A stretch of 64,000 nucleotides of DNA from Citrobacter amalonaticus (GCF_018323885.1 NZ_AP024585.1:1178001-1242000); one strand, 5' to 3'. Positions 9,182 to 18,838 are shown, numbered from the stretch's first letter. Notes: generated by a model from the sequence alone, not told the origin. Translations and numbers: made by a program.

Positions 9182-9715
9182 ATGTCTGAAAAACGGGTTG
9201 TGATGGTTGTTGATATGCAAATCGGCGTGTTTGCCACGCCGCGTATTAATCGGGATGCGTGTGTGGAACGTATCAATCAATTGACGCGGGCAGCCGATCT
9301 CACGATTTTTATTCAACACACCGAGGCGGGTGGCCTGGAGGAGGGGAGCGCGGGGTTTGCGCTGCTGCCTGAACTGGAGACACCCGTGAACGCCAAATAT
9401 GTCACGAAAACCGCCTGTGATGCTTTTTACAAAACGGCGCTCGAACAGTTGCTCCGCGAGCAGGCGATTTCACACTTTGTCATCTGCGGCTGTGCGACGG
9501 ACTATTGTGTCGATACCACCATCAGAAACGGTGCCAGCCGGAGTTATCGCATTACGGTTGCGGAAGATGCCCACACCACCGCACATCGCGCGGCTGCACC
9601 TGCCCAGACGCTGATTGCGCACCATAATGATGTCTGGCGCAATCTGATCGTGCCGGGCAATCCGGTACGTGTGAAACCCGTCGAAACAATTCTTCAGGAC
9701 TGGAAAACGAACTAA
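9182..9715 (+). CDS. Isochorismatase-family cysteine hydrolase
   Basis: A 177-residue protein of the isochorismatase/nicotinamidase superfamily. Asp11 in VVDMQ and the cysteine in CATDYCVDTTIRNGA match the Asp and Cys of the catalytic triad; a lysine in NAKYVTKT is a candidate third member. Substrates of this superfamily vary (nicotinamide, N-carbamoyl compounds, isochorismate) and none can be assigned here. The ATG at 9182 was preferred because GGGG lies six bases before it; an in-frame ATG at 9170 gives a protein four residues longer. The gene is inserted between ampH and sbmA relative to K-12, and is followed by its own terminator. Confidence 0.82.
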   Translation: MSEKRVVMVVDMQIGVFATPRINRDACVERINQLTRAADLTIFIQHTEAGGLEEGSAGFALLPELETPVNAKYVTKTACDAFYKTALEQLLREQAISHFVICGCATDYCVDTTIRNGASRSYRITVAEDAHTTAHRAAAPAQTLIAHHNDVWRNLIVPGNPVRVKPVETILQDWKTN

Positions 9716-9730
9716 GCGTCGCCATGTTGG

Positions 9731-9770
9731 TCACAATGGGCGGTTTCGCCTGTTGTGATCGTTTATTTTT
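9731..9770 (+). terminator. Rho-independent terminator after isochorismatase-like gene
   Basis: Stem TCACAATGGGCG / CGCCTGTTGTGA (two G-T pairs) with a GTTT loop, followed by TCGTTTATTTTT. It separates the inserted gene from sbmA. Confidence 0.75.
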
Positions 9771-9833
9771 AGTCCGCACAGCGGCAGAAGCACAGCAGTT
9801 GTCATAACGATAAGAAGTGAGCAGGAGAGCATC

Positions 9834-11054
9834 ATGTTTAAGTCTTTTTTCCCCAAGCCGGGTCCTTTTTTCCTTTCGGCTTTTATTTGGGCAATAGTCG
9901 CGGTTATTTTCTGGCAAGCCGGTGGTGGGGACTGGGTTGCGCGGATGACTGGTGCAACGGGCGCCGTGCCTATCAGCGCCGCCCGTTTCTGGTCGTCGAG
10001 CTACCTGATTTTTTATGCCTACTACGTGCTCTGCGTCGGGCTGTTTGCGCTGTTCTGGTTTCTCTACAGTCCGCATCGCTGGCAGTACTGGTCAATTCTT
10101 GGCACCTCGCTGATTATCTTCGTCACCTGGTTTCTCGTTGAAGTCGGGGTGGCCGTCAACGCCTGGTATGCGCCATTTTACGATCTGATCCAGACCGCCC
10201 TCAGCGCACCACATAAGGTCACCATGAGCCAGTTCTATAACGAACTGGGGATCTTTCTTGGTATCGCGCTGATTGCCGTGGTGATTAGCGTGCTGAACAA
10301 CTTTTTTGTCAGCCACTATGTGTTCCGCTGGCGTACGGCGATGAACGAATATTACATGGCGCAGTGGCAGCATTTGCGCCATATCGAGGGGGCCGCGCAG
10401 CGTGTGCAGGAAGACACCATGCGTTTTGCCTCAACGCTGGAAAGCATGGGCGTGAGCTTTATTAACGCTATCATGACGCTAATCGCCTTCCTGCCGGTGC
10501 TGGTTGCGCTTTCTCCGCACGTGCCCGAACTGCCGATAGTCGGCCATGTGCCTTATGGCCTGGTGATTGCGGCGATCGTCTGGTCACTGATGGGCACCGG
10601 TATGCTGGCGGTAGTCGGGATCAAGCTCCCGGGACTGGAATTTAAAAATCAGCGGGTGGAAGCGGCTTATCGTAAAGAGCTGGTATACGGGGAAGATGAT
10701 GCCAACCGCGCCACGCCGCCGACGGTTCGTGAGCTGTTCAGTGCGGTTCGCCAGAACTATTTCCGTCTCTATTTCCACTACATGTATTTTAATATCGCGC
10801 GCATTCTCTACCTGCAGGTGGACAACGTTTTCGGGTTGTTCCTGCTGTTTCCGTCGATTGTTGCCGGTACGATTACCCTGGGTCTGATGACGCAAATTAC
10901 CAACGTCTTTAGCCAGGTGCGGGGCGCGTTCCAGTACCTGATCAACTCTTGGACAACGCTGGTTGAACTGATGTCTATCTATAAACGTCTGCGCAGTTTT
11001 GAGCGTGAACTGGACGAGCGGGATATTCAGGCTGTCACCCACACACTTGGTTAA
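9834..11054 (+). CDS. sbmA: SbmA inner-membrane peptide transporter
   Basis: A 406-residue integral membrane protein of the SbmA/BacA family, the same length as E. coli SbmA. It has several hydrophobic helices (for example about residues 12-30, 60-80, 85-110, 140-165, 205-225, 238-258 and 330-350). The homologue takes up microcin B17, microcin J25, proline-rich host peptides such as Bac7 and bleomycin, driven by the proton gradient; its natural substrate is not settled. The ATG at 9834 follows CAGGAG at about 9822. yaiW begins 14 bases downstream, forming the conserved sbmA-yaiW operon. Confidence 0.96.
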   Translation: MFKSFFPKPGPFFLSAFIWAIVAVIFWQAGGGDWVARMTGATGAVPISAARFWSSSYLIFYAYYVLCVGLFALFWFLYSPHRWQYWSILGTSLIIFVTWFLVEVGVAVNAWYAPFYDLIQTALSAPHKVTMSQFYNELGIFLGIALIAVVISVLNNFFVSHYVFRWRTAMNEYYMAQWQHLRHIEGAAQRVQEDTMRFASTLESMGVSFINAIMTLIAFLPVLVALSPHVPELPIVGHVPYGLVIAAIVWSLMGTGMLAVVGIKLPGLEFKNQRVEAAYRKELVYGEDDANRATPPTVRELFSAVRQNYFRLYFHYMYFNIARILYLQVDNVFGLFLLFPSIVAGTITLGLMTQITNVFSQVRGAFQYLINSWTTLVELMSIYKRLRSFERELDERDIQAVTHTLG

Positions 11055-11068
11055 CAAAAGGAAACGTT

Positions 11069-12163
11069 ATGTCGGCAGTGTCTCGTCTTTACCCTTTGTC
11101 ATTGCTGGCCGGACTGGTGCTGGCGGGATGTAGCAGTCAGCCTTCGCAACCGCTCAAAAAAGGCGAGAAACCGGTCGATGTCGCGAGCGTGGTGCGCCAG
11201 AAAATGCCGGCCAGCGTGAAGGATCGGGACGCCTGGGCGCAGGATATCGCCAAAACCTTTGAAAGCCAGAAGCTGGCACCGACGGTGGAAAATATCTGTT
11301 CGGTGCTGGCGGTCGCGCAGCAGGAGTCCAACTATCAGGCCGATCCCGCCGTTCCGGGATTGAACAACATTGCCTGGAAGGAGATAGACCGGCGCGCCGA
11401 ACGGATGCATATTCCGGTTTTCCTGGTGCATACCGCGCTGAAAATCACCTCCCCGAACGGGAAAAGCTATAGCGAGCGTCTGGACACAGTAAAAACGGAA
11501 AAACAGCTCAGCGCCATTTTCGATGACTTTATTAATATGGTGCCGATGGGGCAGACGCTGTTCGGTTCGCTGAATCCGGTCCATACCGGTGGTCCGATGC
11601 AGGTCAGCATTGCGTTTGCCGAGCAGCACAGCAAAGGATATCCGTGGAAGATGGAGGGAACGGTGCGCCAGGAAGTGTTCAGCCGTCGCGGTGGACTCTG
11701 GTTCGGAACCTACCATTTGCTCAATTACCCGGCCAACTACAGCGCGCCGATTTTCCGCTTTGCCGACTTCAACGCCGGATGGTATGCCAGTCGAAACGCC
11801 GCGTTTCAGAACGCAGTCAGTAAAGCCAGCGGCGTCAAACTGGCGCTGGATGGCGACCTGATCGCCTACGGCAGTAAAGACGCCGGTAAAACGGAGCTGG
11901 CGGTGCGTAAACTGGCGGGAAAACTGGATCTCAGCGAAAGCGCGATCCGTCGCCAACTGGAGAAAGGCGACAGTCTGGCGTTTGAAGAAACGGCGCTTTA
12001 CAAAAAGGTGTTTACGCTTGCTGAAGCAAAGACAGGGAAGAGATTACCGCGTGAAATGCTGCCCGGTATTCAACTGGAAAGCCCGAAAATCACCCGTAAT
12101 CTCACCACGGCATGGTTTGCAAAACGGGTCGACGATCGTCGGGCGAAGTGCATGGGGCAATAA
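11069..12163 (+). CDS. yaiW: YaiW outer-membrane lipoprotein
   Basis: A 364-residue lipoprotein with signal sequence and lipobox LAGC (lipidated Cys21), belonging to the DUF1615 family. The E. coli homologue is an outer-membrane, surface-exposed lipoprotein linked to uptake of proline-rich peptides together with SbmA; that partnership is inferred here from the same operon order. The sequence is soluble after the signal peptide and ends WFAKRVDDRRAKCMGQ. The molecular function of DUF1615 is unknown. Confidence 0.93.
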   Translation: MSAVSRLYPLSLLAGLVLAGCSSQPSQPLKKGEKPVDVASVVRQKMPASVKDRDAWAQDIAKTFESQKLAPTVENICSVLAVAQQESNYQADPAVPGLNNIAWKEIDRRAERMHIPVFLVHTALKITSPNGKSYSERLDTVKTEKQLSAIFDDFINMVPMGQTLFGSLNPVHTGGPMQVSIAFAEQHSKGYPWKMEGTVRQEVFSRRGGLWFGTYHLLNYPANYSAPIFRFADFNAGWYASRNAAFQNAVSKASGVKLALDGDLIAYGSKDAGKTELAVRKLAGKLDLSESAIRRQLEKGDSLAFEETALYKKVFTLAEAKTGKRLPREMLPGIQLESPKITRNLTTAWFAKRVDDRRAKCMGQ

Positions 12164-12174
12164 CCGCCTGGCCA

Positions 12175-12483
12175 TTACTGGCGGCGGTAGCGCCAGCGCA
12201 GAATGGCGGCGATGACGCCGAAAATCAGACTGCCGACCAGAAACGGCACCAGACCAAAGATGGTGCCGACGCCCAGCCCAATCTCTACGCGCGGGCGTCC
12301 TGTCTCTTGCACTTGCATCAGATGTTCATATACGCCAGGCGCGTGAACCAGCAGGTTCAGGATCTGCGCCCCGGCCCAAAAACAGAACAGAACAAACACG
12401 GCATAAGCGATATTGCCTGGCGTAGAGGCGGTTTCTCGATGTTTCCCGTTAAACAAGGATTTTGAGAGAGTGAAATCAGCCAT
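12175..12483 (-). CDS. yaiY: YaiY, small inner-membrane protein
   Basis: A 102-residue protein with two hydrophobic helices, about residues 25-45 and 72-95 ([19 protein letters not shown]), ending in a basic tail (LRWRYRRQ). Function unknown. The start ATG at 12483 ([11 protein letters not shown]) matches E. coli YaiY and is preceded on the minus strand by GGAGG. It converges with yaiW (11 bases between stops) and is divergent from yaiZ. Confidence 0.92.
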   Translation of the reverse strand: MADFTLSKSLFNGKHRETASTPGNIAYAVFVLFCFWAGAQILNLLVHAPGVYEHLMQVQETGRPRVEIGLGVGTIFGLVPFLVGSLIFGVIAAILRWRYRRQ

Positions 12484-12740
12484 AAATGACCTCCGCGAGT
12501 AATTCTGCATCTCTGACACCATGCCAGTAACTTACCGTGAGTGTGACAGGTCATCGCGTTTGTCAATATCAGAATGATGGTAATTTCAGTCTGGGATGAA
12601 TCCTGGATTGCAGATTTTTGTCAGTTGTCACAAATTTGTTACCTTAAATTAAATTTGGCAACATTTAAGAAATTCCGCACACGACACAGACCGGTTTCCC
12701 GTAATATGCGACGATACGTTTTTTTCGCTGCGGAGTTTCC

Positions 12741-12947
12741 ATGAACCTGCCTTTAAAAATTCGCCGTGACTGGCACTACTACGCCTTTGCTATCGGCCTG
12801 ATTTTCATTCTGAACGGCGTTGTCGGGCTATTGGGGTTTGAAGCCAGGGGCTGGCAAACCTATGCCGTGGGGCTGGTGACCTGGATCGTCAGTTTCTGGC
12901 TGGCAGGATTGATTATTCGTCGTCGCGTGGAGGATGACGCGGCGTAA
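12741..12947 (+). CDS. yaiZ: YaiZ, small inner-membrane protein
   Basis: A 68-residue protein with two transmembrane helices (about residues 14-34 and 42-60) and a basic then acidic tail (RRRVEDDAA). It matches E. coli YaiZ nearly end to end; function unknown. A GCGGAG ribosome-binding site precedes the ATG. The stop codon is part of a hairpin shared with convergent ddlA. Confidence 0.9.
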   Translation: MNLPLKIRRDWHYYAFAIGLIFILNGVVGLLGFEARGWQTYAVGLVTWIVSFWLAGLIIRRRVEDDAA

Positions 12948-12975
12948 GCCTGACAACAAACCGCTGTCAGGCTTA
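12945..12975. terminator. Hairpin between convergent yaiZ and ddlA
   Basis: A perfect 11-bp inverted repeat, TAAGCCTGACA (12945-12955) and TGTCAGGCTTA (12965-12975), with a 9-nt loop. Its left arm includes the yaiZ stop codon. There is no T-run, so termination efficiency is uncertain; it may act for both strands. Confidence 0.5.
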
Positions 12976-12989
12976 TCGGGGAGTGCAGA

Positions 12990-14084
12990 TTACATCGTCG
13001 TTTTCAGCGCGTTATCTGCAGCATGGCGCTCCAGCGCCAGTTCGATCAAACGGGTGATCAAGTCGGTGTAACCTAATCCACTGGCCTGCCAGAGTTTCGG
13101 ATACATGCTGATGTTGGTAAAGCCTGGCAGGGTGTTGATCTCATTGATCACCACCTCATTGTCGGCGGTTAAAAAGACATCGACGCGTGCCATGCCAGCG
13201 CAGCCCAGTGCCTGATACGCCTGAATGGCGATCTCGCGGATTTTGTCGTTGATGTGCGGATCAATCGCCGCAGGAACCACCACTTTCGCGCCGTTATCGT
13301 CAATGTATTTGGTGTCGTAGGCATAGAAATCACTGTTGAGCACGATCTCGCCACAGGTGCTGGCCTGCGGATGATCGTTGCCCAGCACTGCGCACTCGAT
13401 CTCGCGCCCCTTGATCCCTTGCTCCACCACCACTTTGTGATCGAATTCGAAGGCGAGGGCGACCGCCTGCGCGTACTGCGCTTCGCTGGTGACTTTGCTA
13501 ACGCCGACAGACGATCCCTGATTGGCGGGCTTAACGAACAGCGGCAGGCCAAGACGGGCTTCTACCTCGGCAAAGCTTATCGTGTTGCGGTTGGCTCGCG
13601 TCAGCGTAATAAACGGCGCGATAGTCAGTCCGGCATCACGCAACAAGCGTTTGGTGACGTCTTTATCCATACACGCGGCTGAACCCAACACGTCGGAACC
13701 CACGAAGGGCAGATTCGCCACGCGCAGCATTCCCTGCAGCGAACCATCTTCACCCAGCGTGCCGTGAACAATCGGGAAAATCACGTCTACGGTCGGTAGC
13801 GGCTGACCATTCTGCGCATCAATCAACTGTTGCTCGTGTCTGCCCGGAACCTGCGCAAGGCTGGTCGCAGAAGGACGCAGCGCAATATGCGCAGGATCGT
13901 TGGCATTGAGCAGATAATTGCTGGCATCGCTGACGTGCCATTGTCCTTGCTTATCAATGCCTAACAGCACGACTTCAAAGCGGGTCTTGTCGATGGCATC
14001 GACAATATTTTTTGCCGATTGCAATGACACTTCATGTTCCGCTGATTTACCACCAAATACGATTCCTACCCGCAACTTTGCCAT
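12990..14084 (-). CDS. ddlA: D-alanine--D-alanine ligase A
   Basis: A 364-residue cytoplasmic ATP-grasp ligase that joins two D-alanines for peptidoglycan precursors. The N-terminal domain begins [18 protein letters not shown]; the ATP-grasp core includes [16 protein letters not shown], and the metal-binding end includes EINTLPGFT. Length equals E. coli DdlA. The ATG at 14084 gives the family N-terminus; the frame stays open 14 codons further up without family similarity. It is divergent from the extensin-like gene at 14189. The second isozyme ddlB is expected elsewhere. Confidence 0.96.
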   Translation of the reverse strand: MAKLRVGIVFGGKSAEHEVSLQSAKNIVDAIDKTRFEVVLLGIDKQGQWHVSDASNYLLNANDPAHIALRPSATSLAQVPGRHEQQLIDAQNGQPLPTVDVIFPIVHGTLGEDGSLQGMLRVANLPFVGSDVLGSAACMDKDVTKRLLRDAGLTIAPFITLTRANRNTISFAEVEARLGLPLFVKPANQGSSVGVSKVTSEAQYAQAVALAFEFDHKVVVEQGIKGREIECAVLGNDHPQASTCGEIVLNSDFYAYDTKYIDDNGAKVVVPAAIDPHINDKIREIAIQAYQALGCAGMARVDVFLTADNEVVINEINTLPGFTNISMYPKLWQASGLGYTDLITRLIELALERHAADNALKTTM

Positions 14085-14188
14085 CTTAAACCCATTCCTT
14101 CGAACGCAAAGCGTATACATTACCACGACAAAACGAGGGATTCGCGGGCTTCTGCCATAATGTTAGGGAGAATTACACGGGAGGATGC

Positions 14189-14872
14189 GTGAGAGGAAAA
14201 GTCTGGCTGACGATGATCATTCTGAGCGTGGCGTGTGGCGTGGGATATCGCTATCTGCCGTCTTATTATGACCCGCTCGCCCCGCTTGAGGTATCCGATC
14301 CGCCCAACTGGCTTACCCAATTTAAGCTTAAACGTCTGACGCCAGCGCGCTGTCAGACGCTGTTGCAACAGGCAAACGAGCAGAAGCTGATCACGTCGCA
14401 GTCCGTAGCCGACAGCGCTGGCGAATGTCCCTTAACAGACGTAGTACGGGTGCGGGATTTTGGTGCAGTCAAACTGAGCAGCAGCTTCCTTGCCTCCTGT
14501 CCGTTGGCGCTGCGTTCCGCGCTGTATGTCGCTCAGCAGGCTGCACCCTTAACGGAACGTATGATGGAAAGCCAGCTGACCCGGATCGAGCATCTCGGCA
14601 GCTATGCCTGCCGCAACATTTACCATCGCCCTGATGCACGCCGTAGCGAACACGCGAGCGCAGAGGCCCTGGACATCAGCGGCTTTATTCTTGCTGACGG
14701 GCGACACGTTACCGTTCTGCGCGGCTGGAAGCAGGAAGAAAGCGCAACGTGGCTGCGGGCGTTGCTCAGTGCGAGCTGTCAATATTATGGCAACGGCCTG
14801 GGGCCGGACTACAACGCCGCTCACGCCAACCATTTTCACCTGGGAATACGGGGAATTGGCCTTTGTCGCTAA
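14189..14872 (+). CDS. Extensin-like family protein, putative periplasmic LAS-type zinc peptidase
   Basis: A 227-residue protein with an N-terminal membrane anchor or signal (about residues 5-22) and an extensin-like C-terminal domain. It has the zinc pattern of LAS (MepA/VanY-type) peptidases: SEHASAEALD gives His155 and Asp162 (H-x6-D), and NHFHL gives His215-x-His217. Cysteines at 55, 80, 104, 141, 197 and 226 fit a disulfide-bonded periplasmic fold. Peptidoglycan cleavage is inferred, not shown. The start is GTG at 14189, four bases after GGGAGG; an ATG at 14213 is an alternative, and the ATG at 14185 is out of frame. It is divergent from ddlA and absent here in K-12. Confidence 0.75.
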   Translation: MRGKVWLTMIILSVACGVGYRYLPSYYDPLAPLEVSDPPNWLTQFKLKRLTPARCQTLLQQANEQKLITSQSVADSAGECPLTDVVRVRDFGAVKLSSSFLASCPLALRSALYVAQQAAPLTERMMESQLTRIEHLGSYACRNIYHRPDARRSEHASAEALDISGFILADGRHVTVLRGWKQEESATWLRALLSASCQYYGNGLGPDYNAAHANHFHLGIRGIGLCR

Positions 14873-14901
14873 GCATAAAGCCCTGTGGCTTGTTGGGTTT
14901 T

Positions 14902-14921
14902 AATGTGATGTGTATCACAAA
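14902..14921. promoter_or_regulatory. CRP-binding site candidate
   Basis: TGTGA (14904-14908), six bases, TCACA (14915-14919), a perfect match to both CRP half-sites. It lies 120 bp upstream of the frameshifted MFS gene and suggests cAMP-CRP activation of that gene. Confidence 0.65.
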
Positions 14922-15040
14922 TGTGGTGAACGGGAAGATAAAATAGCAAATTACGTGCCACCGCACCTGCGGATCCCCTGACAGACGTGGAGATTGCTAA
15001 ACTAGCCGGCGTTTTCTGCTATTTATCACGATGAGCGTTT

Positions 15041-16245
15041 ATGGAATCCTGGAAAGTTAATCTCATTTCCGTCTGGTTCGGCTGCTTTTTTACCGGTCTG
15101 GCAATCAGTCAAATCCTGCCGTTTTTGCCACTCTATATTTCGCAGCTTGGGGTGAACTCCCACGAAGCGCTCTCAATGTGGTCCGGTCTGACATTCAGCG
15201 TCACATTCTTAATTTCCGCGATTGTTTCTCCGCTCTGGGGTAGCCTGGCAGACCGTAAAGGTCGCAAGCTGATGTTGCTACGCGCCTCGCTCGGCATGGC
15301 GATTGCGATACTGCTGCAGGCTTTTGCTACCAACGTCTGGCAGCTTTTCCTGCTGCGCGGCATCATGGGGTTAACGTCCGGCTATATTCCTAATGCGATG
15401 GCGCTGGTGGCGTCTCAGGTGCCCCGTGAACGAAGTGGCTGGGCGCTCAGTACGCTGGCGACCGCGCAAATCAGCGGTGTGATTGGTGGCCCGCTGATGG
15501 GCGGTTTTATTGCCGATCACGTGGGCTTACGCCCGGTCTTTTTTATCACTGCAATGCTGCTGATCGTCAGCTTTATGGTCACGCTCTTTTTGATTAAAGA
15601 AGGCGTGCGCCCGACGCTGAAAAAGAGCGAACGATTGAGCGGAAAAGCCGTATTTGCGTCGCTACCTTATCCGGCGCTGGTGATCAGCCTGTTTTTCACC
15701 ACGCTGGTGATTCAGTTATGTAATGGCTCAATCAGCCCGATCCTGGCGCTATTTATTAAGTCGATGGCCCCTGACAGTAATAATATTGCTTTTCTGAGTG
15801 GATTAATTGCCTCGGTGCCTGGGGTCTCCGCGCTTATCTCCGCGCCCCGGCTGGGTAAACTTGGGGATCGCATCGGCACCGAAAGGATCCTGATGGCAAC
15901 GCTGATTTGTGCGGTCGTGTTGTTTTTGCCATGTCGTGGGTGACGACGCCTTTCCAGCTCGGGGTATTACGTTTTCTGCTCGGTTTTGCCGATGGCGCCA
16001 TGCTACCCGCGGTTCAGACGCTGCTGGTCAAATATTCCAGTGACCAAATAACCGGGCGTATATTTGGTTATAACCAATCGTTTATGTATCTTGGCAATGT
16101 CGCTGGCCCGCTGATGGGCGCAACGGTTTCAGCCATGGCAGGATTTCGTTGGGTATTTATTGCCACTGCCATTATCGTGATGATTAACATTTGTCAGTTA
16201 GCCCTGGTTCTGCGTCAGCGGCGAAATATCCGCAAGCGGGTGTGA
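15041..16245 (+). pseudogene. MdtG-like MFS transporter gene with a single-base frameshift
   Basis: Reads as a major facilitator transporter resembling E. coli MdtG, with motif A at [10 protein letters not shown] and about 12 hydrophobic helices. The frame runs intact from ATG 15041 to about codon 296, then meets a stop at 15941-15943. From about 15931 the MdtG-like sequence ([18 protein letters not shown]) continues one frame over to the stop at 16245. Adding back one A in the CCATG at 15929-15933, giving CCAATG, restores a 401-residue protein with the expected P-M-S junction. The lesion removes about the last 100 residues, so the product is probably non-functional. A sequencing error cannot be excluded. 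Substrate unknown. Confidence 0.85.
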
Positions 16246-16258
16246 AGCGATTAAAAAG

Positions 16259-16288
16259 AAATGACTTAAGTGAAATTAGTCATTTTTT
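16259..16288 (+). terminator. Rho-independent terminator after the MFS gene
   Basis: Stem AAATGACT (16259-16266) with AGTCATTT (16278-16285), 11-nt loop, and T-residues continuing to 16288. Confidence 0.7.
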
Positions 16289-16499
16289 AGCATAACTTTT
16301 GATTATGGCCAGGGGTGACTATTTTATTCCTGGCTTTTAATTTAGCGTTCGGTTTTCGCGCGAGAAACGTTTCGCTCACCGTATTCTGTGATTATTTACG
16401 CAAAGTCTTTCCTTTTTTATAAAAATACTACTTTCAGACTCTAGGCAGCATGGATTCATAGTGATACCGTCAGCCTTCTTTGGATAAGGAAATGCGGTC

Positions 16500-16760
16500 A
16501 TGAAAAATCTAATAGCTGAGTTGTTGCTTAAGCTTGCCCAGAAAGAGGAAGAGTCGAAAGAACTGGTTGCTCAGGTAGAAGCATTAGAGATTATCGTTAC
16601 AGCGATGCTGCGCAATATGGCTCAGAACGAGCAGCAAATGCTGATTCATCAGGTAGAGGGCGCACTTGATGACGTAAAGCCCGATGCCAGCGTTCCGGAT
16701 AACGATACGGAGTTGCTGCGCCAGTACGTACAAAAGCTGTTGAGGCATCCTCGTTACTAG
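16500..16760 (+). CDS. iraP: IraP, anti-adaptor that protects RpoS
   Basis: An 86-residue cytoplasmic protein matching E. coli IraP over its length. IraP binds RssB and so blocks delivery of sigma-S to ClpXP, in E. coli during phosphate starvation. The N-terminal half (about residues 4-45, with [20 protein letters not shown]) is a predicted coiled coil. The ATG follows AAGGAAA at about 16487. The 254 bp upstream contain the MFS terminator and an AT-rich promoter region with a possible TATAAA at about 16418. Its neighbour phoA is a phosphate-starvation gene. Confidence 0.93.
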   Translation: MKNLIAELLLKLAQKEEESKELVAQVEALEIIVTAMLRNMAQNEQQMLIHQVEGALDDVKPDASVPDNDTELLRQYVQKLLRHPRY

Positions 16761-16777
16761 TTTATTTCGTTTCTATG

Positions 16778-16795
16778 CTGTCATAAACCTGTCAT
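16778..16795 (+). promoter_or_regulatory. Pho box of phoA
   Basis: CTGTCATAAACCTGTCAT: two 7-bp CTGTCAT repeats separated by four bases, the PhoB consensus. A TATAGT -10 hexamer lies at 16806-16811, ten bases after the second repeat, as in PhoB-activated promoters where the box replaces the -35 element. Confidence 0.92.
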
Positions 16796-16858
16796 ATCAG
16801 AGACCTATAGTCGCTTTGTTTTTTATTTTAAGTGTATTAAGTACATGGAGAAAATAAA

Positions 16859-18274
16859 GTGAAACAAAGCGCTATTGCTCTTGCATTGTTACCACTGTTG
16901 TATATGCCTGTGAGTCATTCTGAAACGTCGTCAATGGCGGTGCTGGACAATCGTGCCGCACAGGGTGATATTACAACGCCAGGCGGAGCACGCCGATTAT
17001 CGGCCGATCAAACACAAGCATTGCGCGAATCACTGAATGATAAACCGGCTAAAAATATTATTTTATTGATTGGCGATGGTATGGGTGATTCGGAAATTAC
17101 GGCCGCGCGAAATTATGCTGAAGGCGCGGGTGGCTATTTTAAAGGGATTGATGCCTTACCGCTGACTGGCCAATACACCCACTATGCGCTGAATAAAAAA
17201 ACCGGTAAACCGGATTACGTGACGGATTCTGCGGCATCAGCAACCGCATGGACAACCGGCGTGAAAACCTACAATGGCGCGCTGGGCGTCGATATTCACG
17301 AAAAAGATCATACGACGCTGCTGGAAATGGCGAAAGCGGCGGGGTTGGCGACGGGTAACGTCTCAACCGCCGAGCTGCAGGATGCCACTCCAGCCGCGCT
17401 GTTAGCGCACGTGACGTCTCGTAAATGCTATGGCCCGAGCGTAACGAGCGAGAAATGCCCGACGAATGCGCTGGAAAATGGCGGTAAAGGCTCGATCACC
17501 GAACAACTGCTGAATGCCCGCGCGGATGTCACGCTGGGCGGTGGTGCGAAAACGTTCGCCGAAACCGCAACCGCCGGCGAGTGGCAGGGCAAAACGCTGC
17601 GTGAACAGGCCGAGGCCCGGGGTTACCAGTTGGTCGGCGATGCGGCTTCGCTGGCGGCGATCGGCGAAGCCAGTCAGGACAAACCGGTGCTGGGACTGTT
17701 CTCTGACGGCAACATGCCTGTGCGCTGGGAAGGCCCAAAAGCGTCTTATCACGGCAATATTGATAAGCCTGCAGTAACCTGTACGCCGAATCCAAAACGC
17801 GATGAGACCGTACCCACGCTGGCGCAAATGACCGACAAAGCCATTGAGTTGCTCAGCAAAAATGAGAAGGGATTCTTCCTGCAGGTGGAAGGGGCCTCCA
17901 TCGATAAACAGGATCACGCCGCCAATCCTTGCGGACAGATCGGCGAGACGGTGGATCTGGACGAAGCGGTGCAGCGCGCGCTGGCCTTTGCGAAAAAAGA
18001 AGGTAACACGCTGGTGATCGTCACTGCCGATCACGCTCACGCCAGCCAGATCGTCGCACCAGAGACAAAAGCGCCGGGCTTGACCCAGGCATTAAACACC
18101 AAAGATGGCGCCGTGATGGTGATCAGCTATGGCAACTCCGAAGAGGAATCGCAGGAGCATACCGGCAGCCAGTTGCGTATTGCGGCCTACGGCCCTCATG
18201 CGGCCAACGTGGTGGGGCTGACCGATCAAACCGACCTGTTCTATACCATGAAAGCGGCACTCGGCCTGAAATAA
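16859..18274 (+). CDS. phoA: Alkaline phosphatase PhoA
   Basis: A 471-residue periplasmic phosphomonoesterase precursor that releases phosphate from organic esters. A signal peptide covers about residues 1-21. The nucleophile Ser124 is in [10 protein letters not shown], and metal ligands include the GDGMGD and TADHAHA segments. Cysteines in [13 protein letters not shown] and between TCTPN and NPCGQ match the two disulfides of E. coli PhoA. Translation starts at GTG (16859) after ATGGAGA, as in E. coli. It is preceded by a Pho box and followed by a terminator, with psiF beyond. Confidence 0.97.
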   Translation: MKQSAIALALLPLLYMPVSHSETSSMAVLDNRAAQGDITTPGGARRLSADQTQALRESLNDKPAKNIILLIGDGMGDSEITAARNYAEGAGGYFKGIDALPLTGQYTHYALNKKTGKPDYVTDSAASATAWTTGVKTYNGALGVDIHEKDHTTLLEMAKAAGLATGNVSTAELQDATPAALLAHVTSRKCYGPSVTSEKCPTNALENGGKGSITEQLLNARADVTLGGGAKTFAETATAGEWQGKTLREQAEARGYQLVGDAASLAAIGEASQDKPVLGLFSDGNMPVRWEGPKASYHGNIDKPAVTCTPNPKRDETVPTLAQMTDKAIELLSKNEKGFFLQVEGASIDKQDHAANPCGQIGETVDLDEAVQRALAFAKKEGNTLVIVTADHAHASQIVAPETKAPGLTQALNTKDGAVMVISYGNSEEESQEHTGSQLRIAAYGPHAANVVGLTDQTDLFYTMKAALGLK

Positions 18275-18276
18275 TC

Positions 18277-18318
18277 CACCCCCGACAGGATAACTTTTGC
18301 TGTCGGGTGGTTTTTTTA
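18277..18318 (+). terminator. Terminator between phoA and psiF
   Basis: Arms CCACCCCCGACAG and CTGTCGGGTGG (two extra C in the left arm) close a loop of about 11 nt and are followed by seven T. Since psiF belongs to the same operon in E. coli, this probably reduces rather than abolishes read-through. Confidence 0.85.
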
Positions 18319-18342
18319 TCGTTAGCAGCCAGACTTATCTGA

Positions 18343-18369
18343 ATCTCCCGGCGTTTATTCGCGGGAGAT
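18343..18369. other. Hairpin upstream of psiF
   Basis: ATCTCCCG (18343-18350) pairs with CGGGAGAT (18362-18369) across an 11-nt loop, ending 32 bases before the psiF start. No T-run follows. Its role is not known; it could stabilise the psiF transcript. Confidence 0.35.
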
Positions 18370-18401
18370 AGTCGAGTGAATACTCAAAAAAGGATGGTGC
18401 T

Positions 18402-18722
18402 ATGAAAATAACATTACTGGTTACCCTATTGTTTGGTTTGATCTTTTTAACGACCGTTGGTGCGGCTGAGAAAACGTTAACCCCGCAGCAGCAGCGCATG
18501 ACCACCTGCAATCAACAGGCGACGGCGAAAGCGTTGAAAGGAGATGCCCGTAAGACGTACATGAGCGATTGCCTTAAAAACAGCAAGTCAGCTCCTGGTG
18601 AAAAAAGCCTGACGCCGCAACAGCAAAAAATGCGCGAGTGCAACGTCCAGGCGACGGAACAATCGCTAAAAGGTGACGACCGCAGTAAGTTTATGAGTGC
18701 CTGCCTGAAGAAAGCAGCCTAG
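18402..18722 (+). CDS. psiF: PsiF, phosphate-starvation-inducible protein
   Basis: A 106-residue exported protein with a signal peptide (about residues 1-21, ending VGAAE). It contains two tandem copies of a motif of about 37 residues, each starting LTPQQQ and containing a C-N-x-Q-A-T segment, LKGD and a second cysteine near the end (residues about 25-60 and 67-104); each copy has a cysteine pair. Function unknown; expression is PhoB dependent in E. coli. It lies downstream of phoA. Confidence 0.92.
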   Translation: MKITLLVTLLFGLIFLTTVGAAEKTLTPQQQRMTTCNQQATAKALKGDARKTYMSDCLKNSKSAPGEKSLTPQQQKMRECNVQATEQSLKGDDRSKFMSACLKKAA

Positions 18723-18737
18723 CCGACCTAGTGCTTA

Positions 18738-18765
18738 CGGGTGAGCAAAGAAAAACGCTCACCCG
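18738..18765. terminator. Hairpin after psiF
   Basis: Perfect 9-bp stem CGGGTGAGC (18738-18746) with GCTCACCCG (18757-18765) and a 10-nt A-rich loop, followed by AAATATC rather than T. It marks the likely 3' end of the phoA-psiF transcript. Confidence 0.5.
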
Positions 18766-18797
18766 AAATATCATACTTTCCCCGCCTGACCCGTCTC

Positions 18798-18803
18798 TAT
18801 AAT
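18798..18803 (+). promoter_or_regulatory. Candidate -10 element of dgcC
   Basis: TATAAT in the context TCTCTATAATTTGGG, 36 bases before the dgcC ATG. No good -35 hexamer is visible, which would fit a sigma-S and CsgD dependent promoter as known for adrA; that control is inferred. Confidence 0.4.
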
Positions 18804-18838
18804 TTGGGAAAATTGTTTCAGAATGTTCCCAAAAAATA

